Assembly: GCA_023228995.1 (NCBI GenBank) | Contig: JALOAD010000003.1 | Location: 1 to 64,000 of the forward strand | Source: JALOAD01 sp023228995 [NCBI: Candidatus Muiribacterium halophilum] | GTDB taxonomy: Bacteria > Muiribacteriota > Muiribacteriia > Muiribacteriales | Direction: 5' to 3' | DNA length: 64,000 nucleotides | Part shown: positions 8,324 to 16,348 of the stretch, piece after piece | Layout: every line of letters starts with the position of its first letter | How positions within the stretch are numbered: position 1 is the first letter of the stretch | Position numbers and translations under genes: made by a program | The notes under the pieces: generated by a model | Told to the model about the DNA's origin: nothing | Database searches by the model: none | Seen by the model: only the letters and a program-made list of their open reading frames with translations

Positions 8324-8751
8324 ATACAGTCCTCAATTCCTATTATTGAAATATATTCTTTAAAAGCATCTTCAGATTTCATTCCTAATCTTATAAATTC
8401 TCTTTCAGCAATAACTCGATCGCTAGAATAATCAGCAATAACTCGATTATTATATAAATCGTTTAAGATACGACAAACCTTTAATTTTTTCAATTTTTTA
8501 TCTGCCTTCATCCTAAAACTTAATTGTTTTATAATCTGGCTATGTTTATAATAAATTTCTGAATCGCCATGTTTTCCTTGAGGTTCAATACCTAAATTTT
8601 CCATAAATATTGAAGATAATATGTAAAAGGAATAATAAGCACGATTTGCCCAAGAATTAAAAAAATTATTTTTACCACATATTACAGAAGACTCAAAAGC
8701 TTCTTTAGACTTTTCAATATAAATGTCAGTATTAAATTTTTTGTGACACAT
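8320..8751 (-). CDS. HEPN-domain protein, putative toxin
   Basis: This 143-residue four-helix HEPN protein is of the UPF0332 type. The diagnostic features are NRAYYSFY at residues 36-43, the KHGD segment at 60-63, and RVIADYS at 103-109 followed by a final helix with EDAFKEYI. HEPN proteins are commonly RNases or nucleotidyltransferase partners in defence and toxin-antitoxin pairs. The strict R-x4-6-H RNase motif is not present here, the R-x2-ADY variant taking its place. It is the first gene of the three-gene operon. The ATG lies 6 nt after a -10 box and has no Shine-Dalgarno sequence, so its mRNA may be leaderless. Confidence 0.7.
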   Translation of the reverse strand: MCHKKFNTDIYIEKSKEAFESSVICGKNNFFNSWANRAYYSFYILSSIFMENLGIEPQGKHGDSEIYYKHSQIIKQLSFRMKADKKLKKLKVCRILNDLYNNRVIADYSSDRVIAEREFIRLGMKSEDAFKEYISIIGIEDCI

Positions 8752-8757
8752 ACTAAT

Positions 8758-8786
8758 ATGTTACAAAATCAAATTCTATAAATCAA
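8758..8786 (-). promoter_or_regulatory. promoter of the HEPN operon (leaderless)
   Basis: TTGATT, 17 bp and TAACAT lie on the minus strand, with the ATG of the HEPN gene 6 nt downstream of the -10 box. The expected start of transcription coincides with the start codon. No ribosome site exists between them. Confidence 0.5.
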
Positions 8787-8899
8787 CTTTTAAAGAATAA
8801 AAACACCAAACACTCTAACCTTAAACCCTCTAACAGCTTTATCTGATTTAATAAGAATACAGAGTATTCGCTTACTAACAATTTTATTTTTTAATTCAA

Positions 8900-9011
8900 G
8901 AGACTATTGAAAAACTCATTTAAGAAGAAAAGAATGAAACAAGAAAATAAAAATCATGAGCACAGACCCTATTCTGCATCAATGTTTGTTCTTTTTAGTT
9001 TTTGACCACTG
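8900..9011. mobile_element. decayed relative of the MITE
   Basis: GAGACTATTGAAAAAC at the left and TAGTTTTTGACCAC at the right echo the MITE ends at 6990-7142. The internal CACAGACCCTATT...CAATGTTTGTTC block is shared with it, but the middle is shorter and the inverted repeats are eroded. The rest of the 8752-9214 gap holds low-complexity phrases, a 9-bp/3-nt hairpin (9058-9078, loop ATC) and the ord promoter. Confidence 0.5.
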
Positions 9012-9111
9012 TTTTTTTCCTTAATTCACCATTGAAAATTCAACATTCGCCATCACAAAAATGTTCATCGAACATTTTGTACATAGTCGCTCACTGCTTT
9101 ATCCTCCCCTC

Positions 9112-9139
9112 TTGATATTTTAAAATAAAGCTGTATAAT
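9112..9139 (+). promoter_or_regulatory. promoter of the ornithine operon
   Basis: TTGATA, a 16-bp spacer and TATAAT give a strong sigma70-like promoter. The predicted transcript has a leader of about 70 nt before the ord ATG, including a small TGTATA...TATACA hairpin. No cobalamin riboswitch was recognised in the leader although oraSE needs adenosylcobalamin. Confidence 0.6.
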
Positions 9140-9214
9140 ACATTTGAACACATTAATGTATATATTTTTATACATAAAGTGCAGATGAAAAACTTTAAAA
9201 TCGGGAGAGTTTAT

Positions 9215-10231
9215 ATGAAAAAAGTGAAAGTGCTTCAATGGGGATTTGGTGCTATGGGTAGTGGAATGGCAAAACTTATGCTTTCTAAAGAATCAGTAGA
9301 ACTTCTAGGTGCTGTTGATACAAGAAGTGAATATATTGATAAAGACCCAGGTGAAATTCTTGGAACTTGTAAAACAAATACTAAAATTTACGCTTCATTT
9401 GAAGATGCTAAAAAAAACATTAAAACAAAACCTGATGTTGTAATTTTAGCAACAGATTCTTTCACTAAAAATGTAGTTGATAATATTAAAAAAATATGCA
9501 ATGAAAAAATCAATGTAATAACAATAGCTGAAGAAATGTCATTTCCATGGGCTGCTGAACCTAAATTAGCAGATGAAATCAATAAATGTGCTTTAGAAAA
9601 CAATGTTTCAGTTCTTGGAACTGGTATTAATCCAGGATTCGTACTTGATGCTCTTGTAATAATGATGACTGGTGTATGTCATGATATAGAATATATTGAA
9701 GCTTCAAGAATAAATGATTTATCTCCATTTGGTCCAACAGTAATGAAAACTCAGGGTGTTGGAACTACTCCTGAAGAATTCAAAAAAGGTATTAAAACTG
9801 GTGATATAGTTGGACATGTTGGTTTTCCTGAATCAATCGGAATGATTGCAAAATCTCTTGGTATTGAACTTGATGAAATCAAAGAAGAAAGAGAACCAAT
9901 AATAAGTAATGTTTATAGAGAAACAAAATTTGTTAAAGTTGATAAAGGTATGGTTGCTGGTTGCAGACATATTGGATATGGTATAAAAGATGGTAAAACT
10001 ATTATTAAAATGATACATCCTCAGCAGGTTCTTCCACATCTTGAAAAAATAGATACAGGTGATTATATAAATATTAAAGGTAATCCTCCTGTTAATCTTG
10101 CAATAAAGCCTGAAATACCTGGTGGAATTGGAACTATGGCTATGGCTGTGAATATGCTTCATCTTGTAAAAGAAGCTAATCCTGGTCTTAAAACTATGGC
10201 AGATCTTCCAATACCAAGAATGATTAATTAA
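9215..10231 (+). CDS. ord: 2,4-diaminopentanoate dehydrogenase
   Basis: The 338-residue NAD(P)-dependent enzyme oxidatively deaminates 2,4-diaminopentanoate to 2-amino-4-oxopentanoate, the third step of oxidative ornithine degradation. The Rossmann loop [10 protein letters not shown] near the N-terminus and a DapB-like C-terminal domain fit Ord, and the length agrees with the clostridial enzyme. The ATG at 9215 is used because GGGAGAG lies just upstream; a GTG-initiated extension to 9179 has no such site. It is the first gene of the operon, and the ortA, ortB, oraS and oraE genes follow. An intrinsic hairpin separates it from ortA. Confidence 0.95.
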   Translation: MKKVKVLQWGFGAMGSGMAKLMLSKESVELLGAVDTRSEYIDKDPGEILGTCKTNTKIYASFEDAKKNIKTKPDVVILATDSFTKNVVDNIKKICNEKINVITIAEEMSFPWAAEPKLADEINKCALENNVSVLGTGINPGFVLDALVIMMTGVCHDIEYIEASRINDLSPFGPTVMKTQGVGTTPEEFKKGIKTGDIVGHVGFPESIGMIAKSLGIELDEIKEEREPIISNVYRETKFVKVDKGMVAGCRHIGYGIKDGKTIIKMIHPQQVLPHLEKIDTGDYINIKGNPPVNLAIKPEIPGGIGTMAMAVNMLHLVKEANPGLKTMADLPIPRMIN

Positions 10232-10245
10232 ATAACTTAAATTAT

Positions 10246-10276
10246 CAGGGCGGAACTTAATCCGCCTTGTTTTTTT
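10246..10276 (+). terminator. intrinsic terminator/attenuator between ord and ortA
   Basis: CAGGGCGGA-ACTTAA-TCCGCCTTG forms a 9-bp stem with one G-T pair, followed directly by a run of seven T. It lies 14 nt after the ord stop and 14 nt before ortA, which has its own GGAGG. It probably lowers expression of the downstream genes relative to ord rather than ending the operon, since no promoter was seen after it. Confidence 0.7.
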
Positions 10277-10289
10277 ACTGGAGGTTATT

Positions 10290-10577
10290 ATGTGGGTTCA
10301 AATTGAAAAAGTAATACTTAAATCAGAAGAAAGACAAGCTAAAATTCCTCAAGATACAAAAAAACACAATTATATTATGAGGCTTAATGGTTTTTTAAAT
10401 GAAGAAAATCCTAAAATAGGAAGTAATGTTACAATAAAAACTCTTGCAGGCAGAAAAGTTGAGGGGAAACTTATCAAAATCAATCCAGAATACTCGCATA
10501 ATTTTGGAAAACCTGTTGAAGAACTTATGCATATTGGACAAACTCACAGAAATATTCTGGAGGAAATAAATGGATAA
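10290..10577 (+). CDS. ortA: 2-amino-4-oxopentanoate thiolase, alpha subunit
   Basis: This 95-residue small subunit works with OrtB to cleave 2-amino-4-oxopentanoate with CoA to acetyl-CoA and alanine. The KIPQDTKKHNYIMR motif, the GxxVTIKTLAGRKVEGKL beta segment and the HNFGKPVEELMHIG ending are characteristic of OrtA. GGAGGTTATT precedes the ATG. It overlaps ortB by 8 nt, in keeping with a tight 1:1 complex. Confidence 0.92.
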   Translation: MWVQIEKVILKSEERQAKIPQDTKKHNYIMRLNGFLNEENPKIGSNVTIKTLAGRKVEGKLIKINPEYSHNFGKPVEELMHIGQTHRNILEEING

Positions 10578-11976
10578 AACTTATACAGGCGTTATGAATA
10601 GAAAAAATGAAATTATGAAAAAATCTATGGGAATGGATTATTCTTCGTATGAAATAAATGATTTTGCATTTGATTATGAAAAAATGATGAACGATACTGA
10701 ACTTTCTTTTGAAAAAATCAAAGAAATTCAGCTTTCAAACAAAGTTGGCAATACTCCTCTTCTTGAATTAAAAAATATTACTAAACTTGTTAGAAACAAT
10801 TCAAAAAAAGGTTATGGAGCTAGAATATTTATAAAAGATGAAGCTTGTAATGCTTCAGGTTCTTTTAAAGCAAGAAGAGCTTCAATATCAGCTTATATTG
10901 CAAAACAAAGAGGTTATAAAGGTATGGCTGCTGCAACTAGTGGAAACTATGGCGCTGCTGTTGCAAGTCAAGCTGCTCAATATAATCTTAAATGTATAAT
11001 TTTACAGGAACTTTTTGATTCAAATTATATATGTCAACCTGAAATTGAAGAAAAACTCAGAAAATGCGAAAGTTATGGTGCTGAAGTTGTTCAACTTTCA
11101 GTCGGACCTGAATTATTCTATTGTCTTCTTGATATACTTGAAGATACAGGTTTTTTTAATGCTTCTTTATACACTCCTTTTGGGATTGCTGGAGTTGAAA
11201 CTTTAGGTCATGAACTTGCCGAGCAATGTATGAAAATGACTGGTAAATTTCCTGAACATGTCATGATTACACATGCTGGTGGAGGCAATCTTACTGGTAC
11301 TGCTAGAGGACTTTTAAGAGCTGGAGCTGATAAAACTCAAATAATTGGAGCAAGTGTTGATCTTTCAGGTCTTCACATGGCATCAGACAATGATTTTAAC
11401 AAAAAATCCTTTACAACAGGTCATACTGGATTTGGAATTCCATTTGCAACTAATCCTGATAGAGTTGATGTACCAAGAAATGCTGCTCGTTCTTTAAGAT
11501 ATATGGATAAATATCTTCTTATTAGACAAGGTGAAGTTTTCTTTACAACCGAGCTTCTTGCTCAACTTGAAGGTCTTGAAAGAGGTCCTGCTGGAAATAC
11601 TTCTCTTGCATGTGCAATTGCTTATGCTAAAGAACTTCCAGAAGATCATATAATAATTGTTCAGGAAACTGAATACACAGGAGCTGGCAAACATCCTCAA
11701 TCTCAGCTTTCTTTTGCAAAAAATCAGGGTGTAAAAGTATTAAATGGTTCTCCAAAAGATAGTATAAATGGAAAAAGTGTTATTATACCTAGTAATATTT
11801 CAGAAATTTCCTATATTGAAAAACCTTTAGATGAACTTAAAAAATCTTATATTAAAAATGTTAAATCAAATTTTAAAAATCTCGATATAACAATTCCTGA
11901 AAATAAAAAATTTCTTATGGATGAACTTAATATTAAAGATTTTGAAAAATTAAAAAATATGTTTATGGAGGCATAA
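10570..11976 (+). CDS. ortB: 2-amino-4-oxopentanoate thiolase, beta subunit (PLP)
   Basis: The 468-residue fold-type-II PLP enzyme is the catalytic subunit of the thiolase that ends ornithine oxidation in alanine plus acetyl-CoA. The Schiff-base lysine is in NASGSFKARRAS, the substrate loop is ATSGNYGAAVAS, and the phosphate loop is THAGGGNLTG. These intact motifs contrast with the related but altered domain encoded at 1337-2704. The length is normal for the family. It is followed without gap by oraS. Confidence 0.95.
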   Translation: MDKTYTGVMNRKNEIMKKSMGMDYSSYEINDFAFDYEKMMNDTELSFEKIKEIQLSNKVGNTPLLELKNITKLVRNNSKKGYGARIFIKDEACNASGSFKARRASISAYIAKQRGYKGMAAATSGNYGAAVASQAAQYNLKCIILQELFDSNYICQPEIEEKLRKCESYGAEVVQLSVGPELFYCLLDILEDTGFFNASLYTPFGIAGVETLGHELAEQCMKMTGKFPEHVMITHAGGGNLTGTARGLLRAGADKTQIIGASVDLSGLHMASDNDFNKKSFTTGHTGFGIPFATNPDRVDVPRNAARSLRYMDKYLLIRQGEVFFTTELLAQLEGLERGPAGNTSLACAIAYAKELPEDHIIIVQETEYTGAGKHPQSQLSFAKNQGVKVLNGSPKDSINGKSVIIPSNISEISYIEKPLDELKKSYIKNVKSNFKNLDITIPENKKFLMDELNIKDFEKLKNMFMEA

Positions 11977-12315
11977 ATGAGTGAATTTGAAAAAAGAAGA
12001 CAACATTTAAAAAACATGAGTGAAGAAGATTTAAAAAAGTATTTTTGGGAACTTTGTGATAAAGCAACTCAGCCTCTAGTTGATTTTGCTGCAAAACATA
12101 CTTCTCCATCAATCGAAAGATCTGTTCTATTAAGAATGGGTTTTAATTCTCTTGAAGCAAAAGAAATTGTTATAAAAATAAATGAAGCTGGTCTTCTTGG
12201 TAAAGGAGCTGGAAATGTTATTTACAAATTATCTGAAAAGATGAATATATCATGTTATAAAGCCGGCAAATGGATTATCACTGAAGAAAACCCAGATCTT
12301 AAAGGAATTTTTTAA
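11977..12315 (+). CDS. oraS: D-ornithine 4,5-aminomutase, S subunit
   Basis: The 112-residue small subunit of the adenosylcobalamin- and PLP-dependent aminomutase converts D-ornithine to 2,4-diaminopentanoate. It is close in length to the clostridial OraS (about 120 residues) and has the conserved PSIERSVLLRMGFNSLEAK core and the GLLGKGAGNVIYKL stretch. It starts directly after the ortB stop, with GGAGG inside the ortB end. OraE follows after 15 nt. Confidence 0.93.
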   Translation: MSEFEKRRQHLKNMSEEDLKKYFWELCDKATQPLVDFAAKHTSPSIERSVLLRMGFNSLEAKEIVIKINEAGLLGKGAGNVIYKLSEKMNISCYKAGKWIITEENPDLKGIF

Positions 12316-12330
12316 AGGAGAGTTAATAAT

Positions 12331-14508
12331 ATGAGTCTTGAACCTAAAATAAAAATTGATTTAAAAGAAATTTTCAAAGATCTTGATAAATATACACCAA
12401 GAAGAAAAGGTTGGACATGGAGAAAACATGTAGATAATCTTAAAATGCATAAATTTACATTTAAAGATATGTCTGAACCATTAAAAAACTCTATACCTCT
12501 TCCAGCTGCTAAATATTTTGAAAATATTGATCCACAACCTGATTGTGTAATTACAACTGAAATTGCATCAGGAAGATTTGAAGATGATATAAGAAGAATG
12601 AGAATGGCTGCATGGCACGGAGCTGATCATATAATGGTTATAAGAACTATGGGTCAATCTCACATGGATGGACTTTTAGAAGGTACTCCTGAAGGTATTG
12701 GCGGAGTTCCAATTACTAGAAAACAACTTAGAGCTACAAGAAAAGCTCTTGATCTTATTGAAGATGAAGTAGGAAGACCTATAAATTTTCATTCTTATGT
12801 ATCTGGTGTAGCTGGTCCTGAAGTTGCGGTTTTATTTGCAGAAGAAGGAGTTAATGGTGCTCATCAGGATCCTCAGTATAATATTCTTTATAGAAATATA
12901 AATATGAAAAGAAGTATTGTTGACGCAGCTGTTGCTAAAAGAATTATGGCTTATGGCGAAATTTTTCAGATTGATGGAGCTCATAATGCAAATGCAACTG
13001 CAAGAGAAGCATGGGCTGTAATGCCTGAACTTATGGTTCAACATGCTATAAACTGCTCTTTCTCTGAAAAATGCGGCATTAAAAAAGAAAATATTGGATT
13101 ATCAACAGTTCCTCCAACTGCTCCACCAATTCCAAAAATGTATTATGACCTTCCTTATGCTGTAGCTTTAAGAGAATTCTTCTCAGATTATAAATTCAGA
13201 GCTCAGCAGAATACAAGATATATGGAAGCTGATACAGATGAAGCTACAATTACACATGTAATTGACACTCTTATTTCCAAAATGACTAGTGCTGATATTC
13301 AAAGTACAATAACTCCTGACGAAGGCAGAAATGTTCCTTGGCATTACAACAATATTAAAGGTCTTAATACTGCAAAACAAACTTTTGTTGCTTTAGACGG
13401 ACTTATGGAAATGATAGAGCTTAAAAAAGACGGTCCTTTAAGAGAAAAAATTCGTGAACTTAAAGAAAGAGCTGTTCTTTTTATGGAAGAAATTGCTCAA
13501 ATCGGATATTTTGAAGCTGTAAAAAAAGGTATGTTTGTTGATTCAGCTGAATATCCAGAAAGACATAATGATGGTATTGCAAGAGATCCTGAAGGTGGAG
13601 TTGGTGTTAATACAATTTGTGAAAGAGATATTGATTATATAGCTCCTGTTTCAGAACAATTCGGATATAATAATCCTGAATGGAAAACAATTTATGAAAA
13701 AATAGGTAGAGATACTTTTCATAATCGATCAAAAATACAGTTTATAGACGAATTAGATCAGGTTGATACTTCAGAAAACAGAATGCAGAAACTTTTGGAA
13801 GATAGAAAAAACAATGTTAGTTCACCAGAAGTTGAGTGGCATGGTGACGGAACAGTACTTGTTACTTTGTTTTTTCCTGAAGAACAGGCAGTTGCAGAAG
13901 CTTGTGCAATACAAATGGCTCTTAGTATGAATCTTAAAGACCCTGAAGTTGTTAATTCAGCTGTAATTCATCCATGCGAAGGAACTTATGTTGAAATAAA
14001 AGGAAAAACAGATATAAAAATAGATAAATCAAAACTTGTTCTTCCAGAAAAAGACAAAACACTTTCAGAAGATGAAATTAGAGCTTATGTTAAAGAAAAC
14101 GGTCTTAAAGTCGTTGCAGCAACGGTTGGAGAAGATGAACATTCAGTTGGATTAAGAGAAATACTTGATATAAAACATGGTGGAATTGAAAAATTCGGTG
14201 TTAAATATCTTTATCTTGGTACATCATGCCCAATTGAAAAACTTGTTGATTCTGCTATTGAATTTGGTGCTCAAGCAATTCTAATGAGTACAATAATATC
14301 TCATAATGATATACATTATAGAATGCAAAAAAGACTTCATGAAATATGTGTTGAAAAAGGTGTTAGAGATAAATTCTTATTAATTGGTGGTGGAACTCAG
14401 GTTAAAAATGATTTATCCAAAGAATCTGGTATAGATAGAGGTTTTGGAAGAGGTTCAAAAGGAATTAATGTTGCTTCATGGATTGTTCAAACTCTTAGAA
14501 GTAAATAA
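12331..14508 (+). CDS. oraE: D-ornithine 4,5-aminomutase, E subunit (B12/PLP)
   Basis: This 725-residue catalytic subunit carries a TIM barrel (about residues 40-480) for PLP chemistry and a C-terminal Rossmann-type B12 domain with the D-x-H-x-x-G motif (DEHSVG, near residue 602) and the GGGTQ loop near 685. The size and both domains match clostridial OraE. A good GGAGAG ribosome site precedes the ATG. An intrinsic terminator follows 22 bp after the stop, closing the ord-oraE transcript. Confidence 0.96.
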   Translation: MSLEPKIKIDLKEIFKDLDKYTPRRKGWTWRKHVDNLKMHKFTFKDMSEPLKNSIPLPAAKYFENIDPQPDCVITTEIASGRFEDDIRRMRMAAWHGADHIMVIRTMGQSHMDGLLEGTPEGIGGVPITRKQLRATRKALDLIEDEVGRPINFHSYVSGVAGPEVAVLFAEEGVNGAHQDPQYNILYRNINMKRSIVDAAVAKRIMAYGEIFQIDGAHNANATAREAWAVMPELMVQHAINCSFSEKCGIKKENIGLSTVPPTAPPIPKMYYDLPYAVALREFFSDYKFRAQQNTRYMEADTDEATITHVIDTLISKMTSADIQSTITPDEGRNVPWHYNNIKGLNTAKQTFVALDGLMEMIELKKDGPLREKIRELKERAVLFMEEIAQIGYFEAVKKGMFVDSAEYPERHNDGIARDPEGGVGVNTICERDIDYIAPVSEQFGYNNPEWKTIYEKIGRDTFHNRSKIQFIDELDQVDTSENRMQKLLEDRKNNVSSPEVEWHGDGTVLVTLFFPEEQAVAEACAIQMALSMNLKDPEVVNSAVIHPCEGTYVEIKGKTDIKIDKSKLVLPEKDKTLSEDEIRAYVKENGLKVVAATVGEDEHSVGLREILDIKHGGIEKFGVKYLYLGTSCPIEKLVDSAIEFGAQAILMSTIISHNDIHYRMQKRLHEICVEKGVRDKFLLIGGGTQVKNDLSKESGIDRGFGRGSKGINVASWIVQTLRSK

Positions 14509-14530
14509 ACTCGAATAAACAAAAAACAAA

Positions 14531-14558
14531 AAAAGCCCTTTTACAAGGGCTTTTTTTT
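14531..14558 (+). terminator. intrinsic terminator after oraE
   Basis: AAAAGCCCTT-TTAC-AAGGGCTTTT is a perfect 10-bp stem with a 4-nt loop, and the T run continues for several more bases. It ends the ornithine operon. The A/T symmetry would also allow weak action on the other strand. Confidence 0.92.
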
Positions 14559-14601
14559 ATTAACACAAATTTATAACAATTCTATAAATTTGCTAATTAG
14601 C

Positions 14602-14686
14602 ACAACTAAAGTTGTAAGTAACGACTGTTACACAGTCTAATTAGATTATGCTTCTAAATAATCGCTAATTAGGCTACAAAGTAGCC
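14602..14686. repeat. cluster of four short hairpins with variable arms
   Basis: ACAAC-TAAA-GTTGT (14602-14615), GACTGT-TAC-ACAGTC (14623-14637), GATTAT...ATAATC (14644-14663) and GGCTAC-AAA-GTAGCC (14672-14686) follow each other, separated by AATTAG/GCTAATTA/GTTAATTA. The arms are unrelated in sequence while the stem length of 5-6 bp, the small loop and the flanks are kept. They belong to the same family as the hairpins at 4689-4888, 37062 and 43004. Confidence 0.6.
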
Positions 14687-14707
14687 GTTAATTATGCTTT
14701 TGTATCT

Positions 14708-15499
14708 CTATTTATTTTTAACAATTTCCAAATCTTCTCCAATTTCTCCAGCAAGATATTTTGCAAAATTAACTGACATTATTCTGTGATGATAACCTTC
14801 CTGATTATAATTATTATAAAGTTTTCTTGAAGCTTTTCCATTTGACATAGTACCATCATCAAAAGGAGATGAATCACCAACAGCTATAACTCTACCTTTA
14901 CCATGAATTGCTGCAACAATATAAGGATTACCACCTTTGCTTGATGAAAGATGTATAAGTCCTACAGCATTTTTAGAATCAGTTACAGAAAGTGTAGTTC
15001 CACCCCAAGTACCAACTGTTTTTACATTTTCCATAAGTGAACAATCTAATCTTTTACCCATAATAGGATGTATAGAATAAGTTTCTGCATCGAATTTAAA
15101 ACCAAAATTATCTACAAATTTATTGTAAATTTTAACAGCATCCCAACCATTACGATTTCTATCGGCACCTTTATGGTCAGCTATAAGAAATAATCCTCCA
15201 CCTTCTGAAACAAATTTTGTAATAGCTTTAATTTCAGTTTCGGAAAACGGATTGTTTGGTTCAGGAACAACAAAAATATCATACTTTTTTAAAACATCAT
15301 AAGTTACAGCATATTCAATAGCATTTACTTCAAATCCAGCACCTGTCAAATCATCTGCAAAATCTGAATAACCAGTTTCAATTGTCCAATGAGCTGAACC
15401 GGCTGTTTGTGCGTGTGCATTATCAAAAAGAACTCTTTTTTGTGCATACACATTAAAAACTAAAAATACTGCGACTAGAAATACTACCATTCTTTTCAT
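14708..15499 (-). CDS. exported GATase-like (DUF4350-type) protein
   Basis: The 263-residue product starts with a clear signal peptide (KRMVVFLVAVFLVFNVYAQ). The mature part begins with VLFDNAHAQTAG and contains the strands KYDIFVVPEP, the helix-loop SETEIKAITKFVSEGGGLFLIADHKG and, further on, RVIAVGDSSPFDDG. This is the pattern of class-I glutamine-amidotransferase-like domains (DUF4350 and ThuA relatives), and no catalytic Cys is apparent. It probably acts in the cell envelope as a binding or scaffold protein. The start was chosen at 15499 because GGGAG lies 6 nt upstream; the frame stays open further upstream but without a ribosome site. It is a single gene transcribed against the ornithine operons on both sides. 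Confidence 0.6.
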   Translation of the reverse strand: MKRMVVFLVAVFLVFNVYAQKRVLFDNAHAQTAGSAHWTIETGYSDFADDLTGAGFEVNAIEYAVTYDVLKKYDIFVVPEPNNPFSETEIKAITKFVSEGGGLFLIADHKGADRNRNGWDAVKIYNKFVDNFGFKFDAETYSIHPIMGKRLDCSLMENVKTVGTWGGTTLSVTDSKNAVGLIHLSSSKGGNPYIVAAIHGKGRVIAVGDSSPFDDGTMSNGKASRKLYNNYNQEGYHHRIMSVNFAKYLAGEIGEDLEIVKNK

Positions 15500-15592
15500 A
15501 TCATTCTCCCTGATATTTTTTTTAAAACCCGAAAGCTTAAATTTAATTATAGGATAAAATTTCAAATTTATCTATAAAAATATTTCTTTTGC

Positions 15593-15621
15593 TTGACTAT
15601 AATTTTTCTCAACTGTAATAT
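15593..15621 (+). promoter_or_regulatory. promoter of the GGDEF-mutL-orr-mscS operon
   Basis: TTGACT, 17 bp and TAATAT give a promoter identical in both boxes to that of alaS. The leader is about 16 nt long and includes GAGG before the ATG at 15644. Confidence 0.6.
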
Positions 15622-15643
15622 TTAGTCTGAGGTTTAAAAAATT

Positions 15644-16348
15644 ATGAAAAATAAATTATTTACAAAAAAATATATTAAGTTTTTTTTATTACATTTTATT
15701 TTAGTTTTAGCTGTTTTTTTTCCAATTGGAATTTTTATAAGATATTTTTCAATTAAAAACAATTTATTCATTCTAATTGTATCATTAATTTTATCTATAA
15801 TTATTACAACACTACTTATGAAAAATAAAAAAAATATTGAAAAACTAAATCACTTAAAAAAAATTGATAATTTAACAAAACTTTATAATAGAAGAACATT
15901 TTTAGAACTATTCAATAAACACTATATTGATACTAAAGAAACTAATAGAATTTTATCATTGTGTTTTGCAGATTTAAACAATACAAAATCTACAAATAAT
16001 AATTTAGGTAATAATATTGGAGATTTAATAATAAAATCTTTTTCAGAAATTTTAAAATCAGGTCTTCGTGAAAGTGATATAATATCAAGGTTTGGTGGTG
16101 ATAAATTTTTAATTTTATTTGTAAATTCTGATGTAACAATGGCAAAAAAAGGCTGGCAAAGAGTTCTTGAAAAACTTAATGAATTAAATAATGAAAATCT
16201 ATATCCTAATAAAATAACTGTAAGTGCAGGGTTTTCCGAATTCAATCCTAGAATACCTAAAACAATTGATATGCTTATAAATGAAGCTGAATTTAATATG
16301 TATAATAATAAAAATCATTATAAAAATACCAATGAGGTAATTTTTTAA
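15644..16348 (+). CDS. membrane protein with degenerate GGDEF domain
   Basis: The protein has 234 residues with two membrane segments (about 12-33 and 40-58) and then a GGDEF-fold domain. The signature loop reads GGDKF at 151-155, with Lys for the catalytic Glu. The substrate/Mg segment reads DLNNTKSTNNNLGNNIGD, in which the usual DxDxFKxxND and GHxxGD residues are partly lost. Diguanylate cyclase activity is therefore unlikely, and it may bind GTP or c-di-GMP or act as a scaffold. It is the first gene of an operon with a MutL-like ATPase, ornithine racemase and MscS, and abuts the next gene without gap. Confidence 0.8.
   Translation: MKNKLFTKKYIKFFLLHFILVLAVFFPIGIFIRYFSIKNNLFILIVSLILSIIITTLLMKNKKNIEKLNHLKKIDNLTKLYNRRTFLELFNKHYIDTKETNRILSLCFADLNNTKSTNNNLGNNIGDLIIKSFSEILKSGLRESDIISRFGGDKFLILFVNSDVTMAKKGWQRVLEKLNELNNENLYPNKITVSAGFSEFNPRIPKTIDMLINEAEFNMYNNKNHYKNTNEVIF

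Noticed and set aside
9140-9214. Cobalamin riboswitch in the ord leader
   Set aside because: The leader is only about 70 nt and has no B12-box-like sequence; none was seen before the mutase operon either.
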